Shown here: piece after piece, positions 40,718 through 47,829 of the stretch
How positions within the stretch are numbered: the first letter of the stretch is position 1
How the letters are laid out: each line of letters begins with the position of its first letter
Origin: Nitrospirota bacterium
Lineage (GTDB): Bacteria > Nitrospirota > Thermodesulfovibrionia > Thermodesulfovibrionales > UBA6898
Length of the DNA stretch: 47,951 nucleotides
Assembly (NCBI GenBank): GCA_021814475.1
Contig: JAKAIE010000012.1
Span: forward strand, 1 to 47,951
Direction: 5' to 3'
Notes under the pieces: model-generated
The model's database searches: none
The model's input: only the letters and a program-made list of their open reading frames with translations
What the model was told of the DNA's origin: nothing
Translations under genes and position numbers: made by a program

Positions 40718-41608
40718 ATGCGCTTTCAAAGAACCATAAAAAAAAGTATCAGCGTAGAGGGCATAGGCCTCCATACCGGGGTGCAATCAAGGGTTACGAT
40801 AAACCCGGCGGCACGCGATTCCGGGATCACGTTTGTCCGGACCGACAAACCGATGGTGATCAAGGCTCACGTCGGCTCCGTAATCGACACCGCATTTGCA
40901 ACAACGGTAGGCCAGAACGGTGTCAAGATACGCACGGTCGAACATATCCTTGCCGCCCTGGCAGGTCTTGGCATCGACAACGCGACGATTGAGGTTGACG
41001 GCCCTGAAATACCGATACTTGACGGGAGTGCGACCGATTTCATCAGCCTGGTCCTGAAGGCCGGGATAGCGAAGCAGGGAAAAAAGCGGCCGTACCTTCG
41101 GATTCTCAGGCCATTCGTCTTTGAAGACGGCCATTCGAAGATCGCCGTCTTCCCGCACCGCGGCTCCAGGATCACATACAGCATTCACTTTCACCATCAT
41201 GGCATCGGAGAGCAGCGGCTGAGCATGGACATCAACGAAGAGTCCTTCACCCGGGAGATCGCGCCTGCCAGGACCTTCGGTTTCGTGAAGGATATCGAGT
41301 ACCTCAGGACAAACGGTCTGGCCAAGGGAGGATCGCTCGACAATGCGATCATCCTTGGGGACAACGGGATACTGAATGCGACTGGACTGAGGTTCAAGGA
41401 CGAGTTCGTGAGACATAAGATACTGGATTCAATCGGCGACTTTTCTCTGTTGGGGTTCCCTATATACGGACATATCGTCGCCAGCAAGTCAGGACATGCG
41501 ACCAACGTAAAATTCCTGAAGAAACTGCTTTCATTTCCGGACGCCTGGGATATAATCGTCGAAGAAGAACGAGCCCCGTCCTCCGCATTTCTGCAGATAA
41601 ATACTTAA
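40718..41608 (+). CDS. lpxC: UDP-3-O-acyl-N-acetylglucosamine deacetylase
   Basis: From the ATG at 40718 the enzyme is 296 residues, the usual LpxC length. Seen are QRTIKKSISVEGIGLHTG, the zinc His in TVEHILAALAGLGIDNA, EIPILDGSA, ARTFGFVKDIEYLR, GGSLDNAI and the catalytic HKILDSIGDFSLLG. It performs the first committed step of lipid A synthesis, removing the acetyl group from UDP-acyl-GlcNAc in the cytoplasm, which implies an LPS-bearing outer membrane. No ribosome site precedes the ATG; an alternative TTG at 40688 would add ten residues. It stands apart from other lipid A genes. Confidence 0.95.
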   Translation: MRFQRTIKKSISVEGIGLHTGVQSRVTINPAARDSGITFVRTDKPMVIKAHVGSVIDTAFATTVGQNGVKIRTVEHILAALAGLGIDNATIEVDGPEIPILDGSATDFISLVLKAGIAKQGKKRPYLRILRPFVFEDGHSKIAVFPHRGSRITYSIHFHHHGIGEQRLSMDINEESFTREIAPARTFGFVKDIEYLRTNGLAKGGSLDNAIILGDNGILNATGLRFKDEFVRHKILDSIGDFSLLGFPIYGHIVASKSGHATNVKFLKKLLSFPDAWDIIVEEERAPSSAFLQINT

Positions 41609-41674
41609 ATATCAGCCAGTTATCTGTTTTAAAAAAAAGCAATCCACAATTTCGGCCCATTATGCTAATATACA

Positions 41675-41711
41675 CAAAAAAAGAGGCTGGAGAACGGCAA
41701 TTCTCCAGCCT
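41675..41711 (-). terminator. Intrinsic terminator of the Lys/Ala-rich peptide gene
   Basis: On the minus strand a perfect 10-bp stem (GGCTGGAGAA at 41685-41694 with TTCTCCAGCC at 41701-41710) is followed by a run of T (bases 41676-41682 are A on the + strand). It lies 24 bases after the peptide stop codon and is a classical rho-independent terminator. Confidence 0.88.
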
Positions 41712-41734
41712 TAATGCATAACCATAGCGAAAAT

Positions 41735-41824
41735 CTATTTCTTCTTCTTCGGTGCTGCCTTCTTCGCTGCCGGAGCTGCCTTCTTTGCTGCCGGTTTCTT
41801 AGCTGCTGCCTTCTTGACTGCCAT
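41735..41824 (-). CDS. Lys/Ala/Pro-rich 29-residue basic peptide (histone H1-like)
   Basis: The minus strand from the ATG at 41822-41824 to TAG at 41735-41737 encodes a 29-residue peptide, about 45% Lys with the rest mostly Ala and Pro (MAVKKAAAKKPAAKKAAP...). It contains three KKAAP/KKPAA units and ends in KKKK. This composition matches the tails of histone H1, AlgP and HU-type nucleoid proteins, so binding to DNA or another polyanion is likely. AAGGTGGTGAAGAAC precedes the ATG and a strong terminator follows, which argues for a real gene. It lies 44 bases after the wHTH regulator gene and may be its operon partner. It would be missed by annotation with a length cut-off. Confidence 0.75.
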   Translation of the reverse strand: MAVKKAAAKKPAAKKAAPAAKKAAPKKKK

Positions 41825-41868
41825 GTTCTTCACCACCTTTCCTTCCCCGCCGATGCGGGGGAGATGAA

Positions 41869-42435
41869 TTAAAGCTTCCCCATCAGTAATATTTTATTTC
41901 CCGACAGGAGCTTTTCGAGCTCAGCATCGCCGCTCTCTCTCTTTTGCCTGAATTGCTGGTCATCGATGATCGTTACCTGGATCTTCTTCCCGAACTTCTC
42001 CTCGATGTCCCGGTAGCCGTCAGCAGGAATCGAAACCGGACCGACGATAAAGAGATCGACGGTCGCGGCATCCTCGCTCTCGGCATAGGCGCCGTGAATA
42101 AAGGCTATCTTTGCACCGGAGGTCTTCAACGATGCCTTCAGGGCGCCGTGGACTCCGAGTGATTTTGCTATCAGGCTCTTCAGCTCCGAAAAGAGGGGTG
42201 AATTCTTCTCGGCCTGGAAATACTTCAGATTTGCAACCTTTGTGCTGGTGAGGATCCCCATTTTTTCGAGATTGTCGAGTTCCCTCTTGACTCCGGAGGG
42301 GTTCTTTCTGAGAAGGGTTGCTATCTCCCGGACGTAGAATCTTTCGTCGGGATTATTCAGCAGCAGTGCAAGCAGGTCTGCCCTGATTGCAGAAGAGAAA
42401 AGGCTTTTCAGTGTATCCCGTGCCTGTTTTGTCAT
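41869..42435 (-). CDS. Winged-helix regulator fused to nucleotidyltransferase-like domain
   Basis: From the ATG at 42433-42435 the 188-residue protein has an N-terminal winged helix (residues 1-70: FSSAIRADLLALLLNNPDE, FYVREIATLLRKNPSGVKRE, LDNLEKMGILTST). The second half resembles a minimal nucleotidyltransferase fold with IAFIHGAYAESEDAATVDLF and IVGPV. The usual GSxARG..D.D catalytic set is replaced by HGAYAES..AATVD, so enzyme activity is doubtful. Such proteins are widespread transcription regulators of unknown ligand. A strong promoter starts only a few bases upstream, suggesting a nearly leaderless mRNA. The longer in-frame extension to 42522 overlaps the promoter and is rejected. Confidence 0.8.
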   Translation of the reverse strand: MTKQARDTLKSLFSSAIRADLLALLLNNPDERFYVREIATLLRKNPSGVKRELDNLEKMGILTSTKVANLKYFQAEKNSPLFSELKSLIAKSLGVHGALKASLKTSGAKIAFIHGAYAESEDAATVDLFIVGPVSIPADGYRDIEEKFGKKIQVTIIDDQQFRQKRESGDAELEKLLSGNKILLMGKL

Positions 42436-42447
42436 GATCTGTATCAA

Positions 42448-42477
42448 ACTATACAACGGAATAATTATGTTTGTCAA
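42448..42477 (-). promoter_or_regulatory. Sigma70-type promoter of the wHTH regulator gene
   Basis: On the minus strand a perfect TTGACA (42472-42477) and TATAGT (42448-42453) are 18 bases apart. The ATG lies 12 bases after the -10 element, leaving a 5' leader of about 4-6 bases. Confidence 0.75.
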
Positions 42478-42490
42478 CAATAAAATTGTT
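42476..42490. promoter_or_regulatory. Palindrome at -35 of the wHTH gene, possible operator
   Basis: AACAAT-AAA-ATTGTT is a perfect 15-base palindrome that touches the -35 box. It is a plausible self-binding site for the winged-helix product. More copies of AACAAT lie further upstream (about 42515 and 42540). Confidence 0.5.
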
Positions 42491-42726
42491 TTTTGTAACA
42501 GAACGCAATAATAACAATACAATCGTTGACTGTTCTTACAACAATAGATAACGTAACAGGATACAGGAAGTGATCAAACTCATACAGAAGATGACAATCA
42601 TATATCTGTTGAATTGGATGTTGATACAGTCGTTCCAGAAATTAAACAGATGATGCTAAACAGGAATGTATTGATGACGCTAGGGCAACGAAAGCTGTTA
42701 ACACTGAAAAACCGCAGAGTTACGAA
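42491..42726. other. AT-rich intergenic region
   Basis: About 236 bases with lower GC than the neighbours. A + strand frame from about 42574 encodes an acidic stretch (DDNHISVELDVDTVVPEIKQ) that runs into the antisense of nfo. It lacks a start with a ribosome site and may be a remnant. Nothing else is supported. Confidence 0.35.
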
Positions 42727-43569
42727 CTACTTCGCTAATTTTCTGACACGCTCCAAGTTCCGGATATCATCGTCGTCAGACTTTTTCGGAGTCTCGAGGA
42801 CAAGTGGGATATCCTCAAAAAAAGGATCAGTAACGATGGCTTTGATCGCCTTTATCCCGAGTTTGCCTTCACCTATATGCTCGTGACGGTCGAGGCCAGA
42901 GCCCGCGTCACCTTTCGCATCGTTCAGGTGGATGAGTTTCAGTTGCGCCCTGCCGAGATAACGGTCAATTTCATCCGTCAGTGTACCGCGGCCGGCAGCG
43001 GTCTTCAGGTCGTATCCGGCGGCAAAGGCATGGCAGGTGTCGACACAGACTCCACTTATAAGTCCTTCAGGCACATTATCAATGATTTCCGCCACCTCTG
43101 CGATCCTGGAGGTGATATCCCCTCTCTCTCCTGCCGTATTTTCGAGCAGAAGGCCCGCTTTCCATCGCCCCTTGCCGGCGATGCCGGTCAGGCAATCGAT
43201 CGCCCTATTCCTTGCATCACCCGGATCGTCGCCCGAGGCGCTTCCGGTATGCAGGACTACATATTCGACCCCGAGTGAGTCAGCGATATTCAGCTCTTCG
43301 ACGACCATCTGCGCTGACTTTTCGATGAGCCTCCTGTCCGGGGAGGCCAGGTTGATCAGGTAGGATGTATGGATAAAAACAGGTGTGAGGTCGTGCTCTT
43401 TTCTCAGTTTCCTGAAGGTAGCGCACTCATCCTTCCCGCGCCCGCTGACCGCCCATCCGCGGGGATTGTGCGAGAAAAACTGCATCGTGGTACAGCCGAG
43501 TTCCAGGGCGCGCGGGATGCTCTTTTCGATCCCGCCTGCTATCGAGATATGAACCCCGAGTCTCCTCAT
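42727..43569 (-). CDS. nfo: Deoxyribonuclease IV (endonuclease IV)
   Basis: The 280-residue enzyme has the AP endonuclease 2 barrel with its zinc-ligand motifs: RLGVHISIAGG, PVFIHTSYLINLASP, YVVLHTGSASG, LLLENTAGERG, GVCVDTCHAFAAGYD, LIHLNDAKGDAGSGLDRHEHIGEG and LVLETPK. It cuts DNA at abasic sites and repairs oxidative damage in the cytoplasm, using three zinc ions. Length is standard. The next same-strand gene upstream (DUF1566 lipoprotein) lies 61 bases away, so joint transcription is possible without a functional link. Confidence 0.95.
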   Translation of the reverse strand: MRRLGVHISIAGGIEKSIPRALELGCTTMQFFSHNPRGWAVSGRGKDECATFRKLRKEHDLTPVFIHTSYLINLASPDRRLIEKSAQMVVEELNIADSLGVEYVVLHTGSASGDDPGDARNRAIDCLTGIAGKGRWKAGLLLENTAGERGDITSRIAEVAEIIDNVPEGLISGVCVDTCHAFAAGYDLKTAAGRGTLTDEIDRYLGRAQLKLIHLNDAKGDAGSGLDRHEHIGEGKLGIKAIKAIVTDPFFEDIPLVLETPKKSDDDDIRNLERVRKLAK

Positions 43570-43630
43570 CGAGGCGCTGCAGTATACGGGAAGAACAGCG
43601 GGGCGCAGTGAGCGACGGAGAGAAACCCGA

Positions 43631-44155
43631 TCACCGCCTGCCCCGGACAGGCCAGACGAAGAGGATGTTCGGCTTGCCGAAGTTGCCCTGTGTACCGTTT
43701 TGCATATTGACGCCCCACGCTACGCCCACTCTCTTCGGAAGGGTATCGGATGACCAATAGTTCCCTGGCTGGACATTGCTGAAGCCCTGAGCTGGATCAT
43801 CGAGCCATTTGTGCGTATCAGCCTCATCCTCATTGACAAGGCTCTGCAGTTCGGCAACAGTCGGCACCCGCCAGTCGGAATAGCCGCAGAGGTCCAGGCT
43901 TTTTACATAAGCAAGGGCCGCAAACCAGGTCCGCATTGTGACATCAGGGCTCTTCACCCATGTCAGGCCGGTCTTATTATCCCTGACGCAGGCACTGCCC
44001 GCGCCCGTCCCCGCAGCAAAGCGCCGGACCGCAGACTGCCTCTCAGGCCTCCCGCCGCCACCAGGGACTTCCCCCGTGCGAGCGGCAGTATGTGCGCAGC
44101 CTGAGAGCATAAGAACCGACACCAGAAAGACCATAAATCGTGGTATGGACCCCAT
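43631..44155 (-). CDS. DUF1566 (Lcl C-terminal) lipoprotein
   Basis: The ATG at 44153-44155 follows GGGAG at 4-base spacing. The 174-residue product has a lipoprotein signal (FLVSVLMLSGC lipobox), a Gly/Arg-rich linker and a DUF1566-type domain: DNKTGLTWVKSP, ALAYVKSLDLCGYSDWRVPT, ELQSLVNE, GNYWSSDTLP and a final FVWPVRG. This fold is a C-type-lectin-like module in surface proteins such as Legionella collagen-like protein, where it may bind glycans. Here it is the sole domain. The in-frame extension to 44281 is upstream of the ribosome site. Confidence 0.85.
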   Translation of the reverse strand: MGSIPRFMVFLVSVLMLSGCAHTAARTGEVPGGGGRPERQSAVRRFAAGTGAGSACVRDNKTGLTWVKSPDVTMRTWFAALAYVKSLDLCGYSDWRVPTVAELQSLVNEDEADTHKWLDDPAQGFSNVQPGNYWSSDTLPKRVGVAWGVNMQNGTQGNFGKPNILFVWPVRGRR

Positions 44156-44316
44156 TACTCCCTGCCTGCGGATTTCACCGCTGATCTTCCCGTGCAGGGA
44201 AGCCCCCCGGAATGACACCGAAGCTGCCGGAACCGCGGGCTGAAGCCTCTGCACCCATGTCCATAATCTCATGACGATCAATCCTCCTAAAGTTACTTTT
44301 GCTCAACACAATGCAG

Positions 44317-44985
44317 TTACGTCAGGGACTTCAGCCCTTCGAGGTCCCTTATGACGATCTTCCCGGCCCTTGACGAGACCAGACCCGCCTTGGTCAGCTT
44401 GGACATCGTCCTGATCGATGTCTCGACGGTCGTGCCGACCATCTCTGCGATGTCCTGCTTGGTGAGCTTCATCGTGATGACGACGCCTTCGGCCGTCTTC
44501 TCTCCCGCCTTGTCCGAGAGCTTGATCAGGAGGGAGGCGATTCGGGATTCGACTTTTTCGAGGGCTATATTCTTCAGGGTCTCGTGGGAGTCCTTGATCC
44601 TGTCGCCGATATTTGCCGCCATAGAGTACATCAGGTTCGGGAACCTGTCCAGGATGCTCAGAAGGTGCCTGCGGGAAAGTTTTACGACCTCGGTCCCTTC
44701 CATCGCCACCGCATTCGCCGGATAGGGAAAACCCCTGACAACAGCGATGCCGCCGAAGAATTCGACCGGCTGGACGATCTCGAGGATGATCTCCTTGCCC
44801 TCCTGCGAGATCTTGGTTATCTTGACCTTCCCCTTCTTGACGATGTAAAACCACTCTGACGCATCTCCCTCGGCAAAGATCGTCTCTTTTTTCGAGAAGG
44901 AAGCCGTGCCGAGATACGGGGCTATCTCCCGGGCATCAGCGGGGGTAAGGGAATGAAATATCGAGACCTGCCTTATATCGAACAT
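44317..44985 (-). CDS. Crp/Fnr family transcription regulator
   Basis: From the ATG at 44983-44985 the protein is 222 residues. It has a cyclic-nucleotide-binding-like beta roll (about 10-130: TIFAEGDASEWFYIVKKGKV, GGIAVVRGFPYPANAVA) and a Crp-type helix-turn-helix (about 150-215: LTKQDIAEMVGTTVETSIRT, LVSSRAGKIVIRD). No N-terminal Cys cluster is seen, so it is not an O2-sensing Fnr; the ligand is unknown. A GTG at 45007-45009 after GGGG is an alternative start. The start region is covered by a 21-base palindrome, which suggests self-repression. The closest downstream gene is the DUF1566 lipoprotein. Confidence 0.92.
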   Translation of the reverse strand: MFDIRQVSIFHSLTPADAREIAPYLGTASFSKKETIFAEGDASEWFYIVKKGKVKITKISQEGKEIILEIVQPVEFFGGIAVVRGFPYPANAVAMEGTEVVKLSRRHLLSILDRFPNLMYSMAANIGDRIKDSHETLKNIALEKVESRIASLLIKLSDKAGEKTAEGVVITMKLTKQDIAEMVGTTVETSIRTMSKLTKAGLVSSRAGKIVIRDLEGLKSLT

Positions 44986-45004
44986 CGGGTATAGGATACC
45001 CGAT
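44984..45004. promoter_or_regulatory. 21-base palindrome over the Crp/Fnr start codon
   Basis: ATCGGGTAT-AGG-ATACCCGAT is a perfect inverted repeat with 9-base arms that includes part of the ATG. It could be an operator for the regulator itself, or an RNA hairpin that controls its translation. It differs from the FNR (TTGAT-ATCAA) and CRP (TGTGA-TCACA) consensus sites. Confidence 0.55.
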
Positions 45005-45073
45005 AACACCCCGGATTACAACAATAAAACGGGGTAATCGGGCTTGGAGATCTCCATCCCTAAAATTAAAATT

Positions 45074-45102
45074 AGCATATAAGCTGTTTTTTCGCTTGAC
45101 AA
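45074..45102 (-). promoter_or_regulatory. Candidate promoter for Crp/Fnr gene
   Basis: TTGTCA (45097-45102) and TATGCT (45074-45079) on the minus strand are 17 bases apart and would start transcription near 45067, giving a leader of about 80 bases that includes the palindrome. Confidence 0.45.
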
Positions 45103-45156
45103 TATGGTTAAAGTTTGGTTTCATATAATTGTTAAGCGCCTCGTTACCTCCCCTAA

Positions 45157-45187
45157 GCTGCAGCCGCCAGGCTGCAGCCCTTTTTTT
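45157..45187 (+). terminator. Intrinsic terminator on the + strand without an obvious gene
   Basis: GCTGCAGCC (45157-45165) and GGCTGCAGC (45170-45178) form a 9-bp stem with loop GCCA, followed by CC and seven T on the + strand. Genes on both sides are on the minus strand, so the transcript it ends is unknown. A TATAAT at 45124-45129 lies just upstream and could start a short RNA. Confidence 0.7.
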
Positions 45188-45189
45188 GT

Positions 45190-46308
45190 CTAGACCTCTG
45201 TAAAATCGTATTTTCTGCTGCCCAGACCTAATCTCTCCGCCTCTTCCAGCTGTATCCGGTAAGGCCTGTGATGGAGTTTCCCCAGGATATCCTCACCCTG
45301 GGAGATTTGTTGCTCTGATGCCATCGACTCCGGCAGAGGCGCCGCCTTCAGAAGCATATCGACAGAGGCCTGCTCAATCGAGACCAGGTCGTCGGAGACC
45401 ATGATGCCGATATCCTGCATCACCGGCACATCCGCCATCGGCATGCAGTCGCACTCGGGCTGTATCTCGGTCAGGAAGTTGATATAGAGTATCTTCTTCG
45501 GCCCAAACGTGCCCACCACCGTCTTTGCCGCCTCTGCAAGCGCCCTCATGAAGCGGTCGTCATCCCCCGGTAAGGTCAGGGCCTCGTTCTGGCAGACCCT
45601 TTCACACCTGCCGCACCTCCAGCATATGTTCCCGTCCCATTCGAGCACGTCATCCCTGAAGCTGATCGCATCAAGAGGACAGATGTCCCTGCACTGGAGG
45701 CAGAGCTCGCATTTCTCCTTGTCCCAGACAAGTTCACCCTCGCCGATCGTATGCATCGCCCCCCTGCCGCATTTCCAGCCGCAGGTGCGGTGCGAAGAGC
45801 TCACCCCTCCCATCGCCAGGTTCTTGATCGCCCCTGCATACCCTGCGTTGATATGCCCCTTCACATGGGAGCAGACAACCATCGCGGGGGCGTCATGGAT
45901 GAGGGAGGCGACTGCAATCTGCCCCAGTATCTCGCCGGCCTTAATCATGATATTGTCCCTGCCGTAAAGGCCGTCGGCGATGACCACTGGGGCATCGACC
46001 GAAAGGTGGTTGATCCCGTTCTGGTTTGCCACCTCCAGATAATCGAGTCCCTTGATCCTGACAGTATCGGTCACGAAAGGTTTGGCGCCGATCCTCCTGA
46101 GGGCATCGACGACCTTCCTGAGGAAGACCGGCCTGACGATGCGATGCGCCCCGTCGGAGCCGAAATGGGTCTTTATGGCGACCCATTCGTCAGGGCTGAA
46201 GTAGTTCATCAGCCCCGCCTCCTTCAGAAGCCTCTCCAGCTTCCCTGGCATGCTGTCTTCATAATGCCACTTCCTGGCGCGGGCAGATGCAAAATATACC
46301 TTTGACAT
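45190..46308 (-). CDS. DUF362 protein with two [4Fe-4S] ferredoxin motifs
   Basis: The ATG at 46306-46308 (AAGGAG upstream) gives 372 residues. The DUF362 domain spans about 1-190 and resumes after the ferredoxin part: VYFASARARKWHYE, WVAIKTHFGSDGAHRIVRP, FVTDTVRIKGLDYLE, VVCSHVKGHINAGYAGAIKN. Inserted at about 190-245 is a 2[4Fe-4S] ferredoxin region (CELCLQCRDICP and CWRCGRCERVCQ). A CGWKCGRG motif precedes it and a CDCMP motif follows. DUF362/ferredoxin proteins are cytoplasmic, common in anaerobes and of unknown reaction. It stands alone. The transposase element lies only 87 bp upstream and may have displaced its promoter. Confidence 0.88.
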   Translation of the reverse strand: MSKVYFASARARKWHYEDSMPGKLERLLKEAGLMNYFSPDEWVAIKTHFGSDGAHRIVRPVFLRKVVDALRRIGAKPFVTDTVRIKGLDYLEVANQNGINHLSVDAPVVIADGLYGRDNIMIKAGEILGQIAVASLIHDAPAMVVCSHVKGHINAGYAGAIKNLAMGGVSSSHRTCGWKCGRGAMHTIGEGELVWDKEKCELCLQCRDICPLDAISFRDDVLEWDGNICWRCGRCERVCQNEALTLPGDDDRFMRALAEAAKTVVGTFGPKKILYINFLTEIQPECDCMPMADVPVMQDIGIMVSDDLVSIEQASVDMLLKAAPLPESMASEQQISQGEDILGKLHHRPYRIQLEEAERLGLGSRKYDFTEV

Positions 46309-46395
46309 GAATTTGGTGGCTCCTTTCCTCTTTCTGTATATCAAGTCTTGTCGCCTCATTAACAGCGGCATCCCAGTAACCACACAGGGCAGGTC

Positions 46396-46420
46396 GGGGT
46401 CAGGTCTTTATATATAGCAT
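46396..46420 (+). repeat. Terminal inverted repeat of RAYT element, left copy
   Basis: This 25-base sequence starts GGGGTCAGGTC and is the exact reverse complement of 47297-47321. Its last base is the first base of the transposase stop codon (46420-46422). Confidence 0.9.
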
Positions 46421-47268
46421 TAAGTCCCATTTATTATTCTGCTGACCGTAGTATAATGCAACCCCAGGTAATCAGCGACTTCCCGCAAACTGTATGCGTG
46501 CTGCTCTATCGCCTCAATGATCTTCTCGTCCCTTTCTTTTTTCTTTCCGCGCATGTCAGAAGAAAACAGCTGTTTTAGCGGGGGGCGGCCGACATGTCTC
46601 TGGCTTCTCGGAATTTCTTTAATATCTCTATGCCCCTTCAGATATTCCATGAGTTCTTCCGCGAACGCTTCCTTTCCAAGAAGGCTTTGACTCCGCAATT
46701 CACCCCATATACCTTTTGCCCCTATCCCAGCCCTCACAAACTCAATGTATCTGCGTTGAGCGTTCTTTTTCTGATCACCGAACTGCCCAAGCAGCCAATC
46801 CACTGTCATCAAGGGATGAGGCCTTTCAAGGCCAGCTGTGCTGCGGTAACTGCTCCACTCCCAATCCTCAGGCTTCTGCGCCAACCGCGCCCTCACCGGG
46901 TTCAACACAACATACCTGCAAACCTCCAGCAGATGACTTTCCTTTTGGACCAGAATCGCCTTATATCTTCCCTGAAAGATATGCCCCAAACGGTGATACC
47001 GTTTATTAAACCGCTGTGTGTATACACCGTTTAACTGCCTCATACCCGCCGAGAGATTCCCGTCAGGAGTTTCGATGATTAGGTGATAGTGATTCTTCAT
47101 CAGGCAATATGCATGGCATAGCCAGTTGAATCTGATGTTAACTTTCTGCAGCACCCCGAGGAAGTCACTCCGGTCCGTATCATCCTTATAAATGGCCTGG
47201 CGCGCATTCCCCCTGGATGTGACATGATAAACTGCCCCGTCGTACTCTATTCTAAGTGGTCTCGCCAT
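46420..47268 (-). CDS. REP-associated tyrosine transposase (Y1/IS200-like)
   Basis: The 282-residue transposase has the Y1 HUH fold: RIEYDGAVYHVTSRGN near the start, the metal-binding motif NHYHLIIET (His60, His62), GHIFQGRYKAILVQ, and the catalytic Tyr near residue 119 in CRYVVLNPVRAR, followed by WEWSSYRS. The C-terminal extension (about 190-282) includes a helix-turn-helix (LREVADYLGLHYTTVSRIIN) of the kind seen in DnaA-like C-terminal domains of RAYTs. RAYTs cut and join single-stranded DNA at hairpin repeats. The gene is complete and its terminal repeats are perfect, so it may be active. Confidence 0.95.
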   Translation of the reverse strand: MARPLRIEYDGAVYHVTSRGNARQAIYKDDTDRSDFLGVLQKVNIRFNWLCHAYCLMKNHYHLIIETPDGNLSAGMRQLNGVYTQRFNKRYHRLGHIFQGRYKAILVQKESHLLEVCRYVVLNPVRARLAQKPEDWEWSSYRSTAGLERPHPLMTVDWLLGQFGDQKKNAQRRYIEFVRAGIGAKGIWGELRSQSLLGKEAFAEELMEYLKGHRDIKEIPRSQRHVGRPPLKQLFSSDMRGKKKERDEKIIEAIEQHAYSLREVADYLGLHYTTVSRIINGT

Positions 47269-47271
47269 ATG

Positions 47272-47595
47272 TCAGTGTATCATAAGGACACCAATTATGC
47301 TATATATAAAGACCTGACCCCATTTGCTGATAATTAAATCTTTGCTTAATACTTTGATTTCCGTTTCAACCTGTTCTATCTGTTCCTTTGGCCATTCGCC
47401 GGTTTCTTTTATGATTTTATCTAAACTAGCTCTCTTGTTCTTAATCTCTTCTTTATATCGTTCACTTCTTTTTTTTAGCTGATAGTTTAAGGGGCTGGTA
47501 CGGTTGAATATGCGAGCATTCAGTGGCCGTGATATAAGAATAACTATTACGACGAGGATTATATATGGCACCAGTTCAGTAAAAATGTTAGTCAT
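47272..47595 (-). pseudogene. Membrane protein gene with 3' end replaced by RAYT insertion
   Basis: The frame from 47595 encodes an N-terminal membrane helix (VPYIILVVIVILISRPL) and a charged coiled-coil segment (KKRSERYKEEIKNKRASLDK). From residue 92 on, codons come from the RAYT terminal repeat and internal sequence (WGQVFIYSIIGVLMIH) until a stop inside the element. The native C terminus is therefore lost. The first 91 residues resemble small inner-membrane proteins of unknown role. The remaining part of the original gene is not seen on the far side of the element. Confidence 0.6.
47297..47321 (-). repeat. Terminal inverted repeat of RAYT element, right copy
   Basis: Exact reverse complement of 46396-46420. 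It is read through by the truncated membrane protein gene. Confidence 0.9.
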
Positions 47596-47827
47596 TTCTT
47601 AATTAATCCCTACACACAACAATTACTCTACCCCTGAGGTGTTTTCTGACCCCGTGATCCGGATAATAGCATATCAGCAGACGCTTGTGAAGGTAAAAGT
47701 GAACAAAATCAACGGGACTTCAATTTTTGCAGAATGGCATTTCCCGATATTACGGACCAAAAGCCCTCATGGTAAAACATAGGAAATTTGGCAGGCCGGC
47801 TATATTCGAACGTAACATGGCATGAAC
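47596..47827. other. AT-rich spacer between mobile elements
   Basis: No supported gene. A fragment CTGACCCC at 47646-47653 resembles the outer edge of the RAYT repeat and might be a degraded copy. A minus-strand frame ending near 47709 encodes an aromatic-rich stretch (FEYSRPAKFPMFYHEGFWSV) that may be the tail of a gene interrupted by the IS630 insertion, but it has no start and no recognised family. Confidence 0.35.
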
Positions 47828-47829
47828 TA

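Larger units (their letters stand above)
46396..47321 (-). mobile_element. RAYT element with perfect 25-bp terminal inverted repeats
   Basis: The left end (46396-46420) and right end (47297-47321) are exact 25-base inverted copies, beginning GGGGTCAGGTCTTTATATAT at the outer edge. They enclose a single transposase gene whose stop codon overlaps the left repeat and whose start lies 28 bases from the right one. The element is 926 bp, intact and compact. Intact repeats suggest recent or continuing mobility. No target duplication was recognised. Confidence 0.85.

Noticed and set aside
41735-41824. Lys/Ala-rich stretch as a simple low-complexity repeat only
   Set aside because: It has a start codon with a ribosome site, an in-frame stop and a strong terminator after it, so a gene is the better reading.
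45096-45129. TTGACA and TATAAT on the + strand as a normal promoter
   Set aside because: The spacing of 22 bases is too long for sigma70; only the TATAAT is retained as a possible start for a short RNA.
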